Origin: Ruegeria sp. PrR005
GTDB taxonomy: Bacteria > Pseudomonadota > Alphaproteobacteria > Rhodobacterales > Rhodobacteraceae
Assembly (NCBI RefSeq): GCF_010500245.1
Contig: NZ_JAAGOX010000056.1
Span: 62,001 to 126,000 of the forward strand
Direction: 5' to 3'
DNA: 64,000 nucleotides
Made by a program: the position numbers and the translations under genes. This document shows positions 62,454 to 64,000 of this stretch, piece by piece (within the stretch, counting starts at the first letter, position 1; each line of letters begins with the position of its first letter). The notes under the pieces were generated by a model, which was not told the DNA's origin, ran no database searches, and saw only the letters and a list, made by a program, of their open reading frames with translations.

Positions 62454-62834
62454 TCAATACGCGAAACTGGTCCAGGCCCAAGCCATGAAGATATAGGTCA
62501 ACTGGTGCAGGAACTGGTCAAATCCCATCGCATGCCAGTATTTTGCCTGATTGGGCTGCAACGCTTTTCGGTCTGAATAGAAGCCCTTACCGAAATCAAT
62601 ATGGAAATGCGCAATCCACTCCAGGGCGACAATCACCCCGATGAAACCCAGCGGCGCCCCCATGATGACAAAAACGATAATTGATCCCAGCGCATGCACC
62701 GATGCGTGTTGTGCCCGGCCCATATGCCAGTAGCTGCACCGCCCGGCCAGCATCTTGGGCGTTTGCAGGAAGAAGTCGGCGAACATGTGCTTTACCTGCA
62801 AAAGGCAAAGCAACAGCAAAACAGTGCCGATCAT
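62454..62834 (-). CDS. small membrane protein, DUF3307-like
   Basis: 126 residues from ATG 62834. About three to four hydrophobic segments (IGTVLLLLCLLQVKHMFADF, GSIIVFVIMGAPLGFIGVIV, FLHQLTYIFMAWAWTSF). The HMFADFFLQTPKML and HFHIDFGKGF motifs, with the paired histidine and aspartate near membrane helices, match DUF3307. Function unknown. The longer in-frame start lacks the domain start. Convergent with the cyclase gene. Confidence 0.75.
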   Translation of the reverse strand: MIGTVLLLLCLLQVKHMFADFFLQTPKMLAGRCSYWHMGRAQHASVHALGSIIVFVIMGAPLGFIGVIVALEWIAHFHIDFGKGFYSDRKALQPNQAKYWHAMGFDQFLHQLTYIFMAWAWTSFAY

Positions 62835-63021
62835 TACTGGCAACAGACCTTCCTCCTTTTCATCCCCGGGGAGAAGCTTAGCGCAATATTCCCGCGCTGC
62901 AAAATGAACTCGTTCACATTCCAAGCTGCTTTTTTCGCCGTGAAATCCGTTGCAAGTCGATGAGCGGGCGCGCTAGCCTTGGGAACGCTCGCGGCGGCCG
63001 CGCACTGCCGAGACAAATTTT

Positions 63022-64000
63022 TTGCGACGCTTTCTGGGGGGCGGAGCCATAGAACGTACATTGTTTCAATTTATCTGGAAGCACTCGAAGCGCGACCAAC
63101 TGATTCTGTTGGCCGTGACATCGACCTTGTTTCCACTTTTGTATCTGACGCTGGAACTGCCCAAACGGATCATCAACGATGCCATTGGCGCGGCGTCTTC
63201 GACGATCGAGGTCTGGGGCTATACCTTCGATCAGGTTACCTATCTGGCCATCCTCTGCGCGGCATTCCTGATATCGGTGTTGGCCCACGGGCTGATGAAG
63301 ATGAAGATCAACACGATGAAAGGCGTGATGTCCGAACGGATGCTGCGCCGTTTCCGGTATCTGTTGATCACACGGATTCTAAGGTTCCCTCAGCCCTATT
63401 TCGAACGTGTCAGTCAGGGTGAACTGGTGTCGATGGTCACCGCCGAGAGCGAGCCAATGGGCGGGTTGATGGGGGATATGATCAGCCAGCCGGTCCTTCA
63501 GGCCGGCCAGATGATCACCATTTTGTCGTTCCTCTTCCTGCAAAGCTTCTGGTTCGGGTTGGCGGCCGTTGCGCTGATCCCGTTGCAGGCCTGGCTGATT
63601 CCGCGCATGCAACGACAGATCAACCTGCTCAACAAGAAACGCATACAAGAGGTCCGGATCCTGGCCGCCCAGATCGGTGAAAACGCCTCGGGTGCCGCAA
63701 CGCTCCGGGCCAATGCCGGTTGGCCGTGGCGGATGAGCATGCTCAGCTATCAGCTGGGTCGTCTCTATCTGATCCGCTTCGATATTTACCAAAAGAAGTT
63801 CTTCATGAAGTTCGTGAACAACTTCATTGGCCAACTCACGCCGTTCTTCTTCTATTCGATCGGCGGCTTTCTTGTTCTCCAGGGGCAAGTGTCGCTTGGG
63901 GCTCTCGTCGCCGCGCTGGCCGCTTACAAGGATCTTTCGAGCCCGTGGAAGGAATTGCTGGCCTATTACAATCAGGCGCAGGACATGTCCTTGCGCTGGG
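63022..64000 (+). CDS. ABC exporter, transmembrane domain (3' end outside window)
   Basis: Open frame from 62977 to the window end, without stop. The sequence has the helices of an ABC exporter transmembrane domain: LFQFIWKHSKRDQLILL, a first helix pair, LPKRIINDAIGAASS, MKMKINTMKGVMSERMLRRF and FPQPYFERVSQGEL (coupling-helix region), then QMITILSFLFLQSFWFGL. The ATP-binding domain lies beyond 64000. No ATG fits: a TTG at 63022 gives LRRFLGGGAIERTLF; the homologous start suggests ERTLF should be preceded directly by the initiator, where the codon is ATA (63049). A TTG at 63061 would truncate. Start uncertain; family firm. Confidence 0.75.
   Translation, partial: MRRFLGGGAIERTLFQFIWKHSKRDQLILLAVTSTLFPLLYLTLELPKRIINDAIGAASSTIEVWGYTFDQVTYLAILCAAFLISVLAHGLMKMKINTMKGVMSERMLRRFRYLLITRILRFPQPYFERVSQGELVSMVTAESEPMGGLMGDMISQPVLQAGQMITILSFLFLQSFWFGLAAVALIPLQAWLIPRMQRQINLLNKKRIQEVRILAAQIGENASGAATLRANAGWPWRMSMLSYQLGRLYLIRFDIYQKKFFMKFVNNFIGQLTPFFFYSIGGFLVLQGQVSLGALVAALAAYKDLSSPWKELLAYYNQAQDMSLRW

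Noticed and set aside
1-64000. tRNA, rRNA, phage, integrase or toxin-antitoxin genes
   Set aside because: Read for these throughout; none could be supported, and no gene with foreign base composition stood out.

Overview
The window is high-GC, gene-dense chromosomal DNA from an alphaproteobacterium of the Roseobacter group (Rhodobacteraceae). A Ruegeria-type genome is the best guess, based on gene content (phenylacetate epoxidase with a 3-oxoadipyl-CoA thiolase, TctABC, Rieske/GcvT methylamine-type oxidoreductases, fused indolepyruvate:ferredoxin oxidoreductase, phnCDE1E2), DUF1127, and the recurring intergenic motif ending in CCAGAAAGAAGC. The species is a recollection-based guess. No rRNA, tRNA, transposase, phage gene or CRISPR array was seen. 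I recognise 57 genes; the first and last are cut by the window edges.

Layout. 0-9 kb: the end of a TetR regulator, an OmpA-family envelope protein, then a leftward phenylacetate operon (pcaF-paaABCDE plus an extra PaaC-like diiron-fold protein), preceded by a carboxymuconolactone-decarboxylase-family gene. 9-16 kb: a Rieske oxygenase and its RpiR regulator (leftward), divergent from an FAD/GcvT-type demethylating dehydrogenase, an enolase-superfamily epimerase resembling hydroxyproline-betaine 2-epimerase, and a class III aminotransferase; this looks like degradation of a quaternary/N-methylated amine. 16-19.5 kb: DUF1127, a di-haem cytochrome c, a Tat-exported cyclase-family hydrolase with an AhpD-like partner, and a GntR regulator. 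19.5-23.3 kb: a class I amidotransferase divergent from a P450, glutamine-synthetase-like ligase and [2Fe-2S] ferredoxin operon, a candidate amine-oxidation/gamma-glutamylation pathway.

23.3-35.9 kb: a leftward seven-gene beta-oxidation operon (fused hydratase/dehydrogenase, thiolase, paired acyl-CoA dehydrogenases, thioesterase, hydratase, ligase) resembling pim-type dicarboxylate degradation. It lies next to a TctCBA carboxylate transporter and a divergent IclR regulator. Uptake, activation and oxidation of a carboxylate or dicarboxylate fits, and an adipate-type product would feed the thiolase of the paa operon. 36-39 kb: FkbM methyltransferase, LysR regulator, a small hypothetical protein and rpe. 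39-44 kb: phnC-D-E1-E2-hexapeptide acetyltransferase, preceded by a clear Pho-box-like direct repeat, hence probably phosphate-starvation controlled.

44-53 kb: AraC regulator, DUF1254 protein, outer-membrane barrel, DgoK-type sugar-acid kinase, hotdog thioesterase, phosphoglycolate phosphatase, and a fused indolepyruvate:ferredoxin oxidoreductase divergent from an Lrp/AsnC regulator. 53-62.3 kb: three co-directional genes encoding a LysM/FecR/Ig-like exported protein, a giant exported protein with about fifteen PKD repeats, and a membrane-bound class III adenylate cyclase. This is the most unusual part of the window and could be an envelope-sensing/cAMP module. 62.4-64 kb: a small DUF3307-like membrane protein and the start of an ABC exporter.

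Many neighbouring genes are separated by GC-rich hairpins, and six copies of a dispersed intergenic element occur, several in orientations that do not suit a simple terminator.
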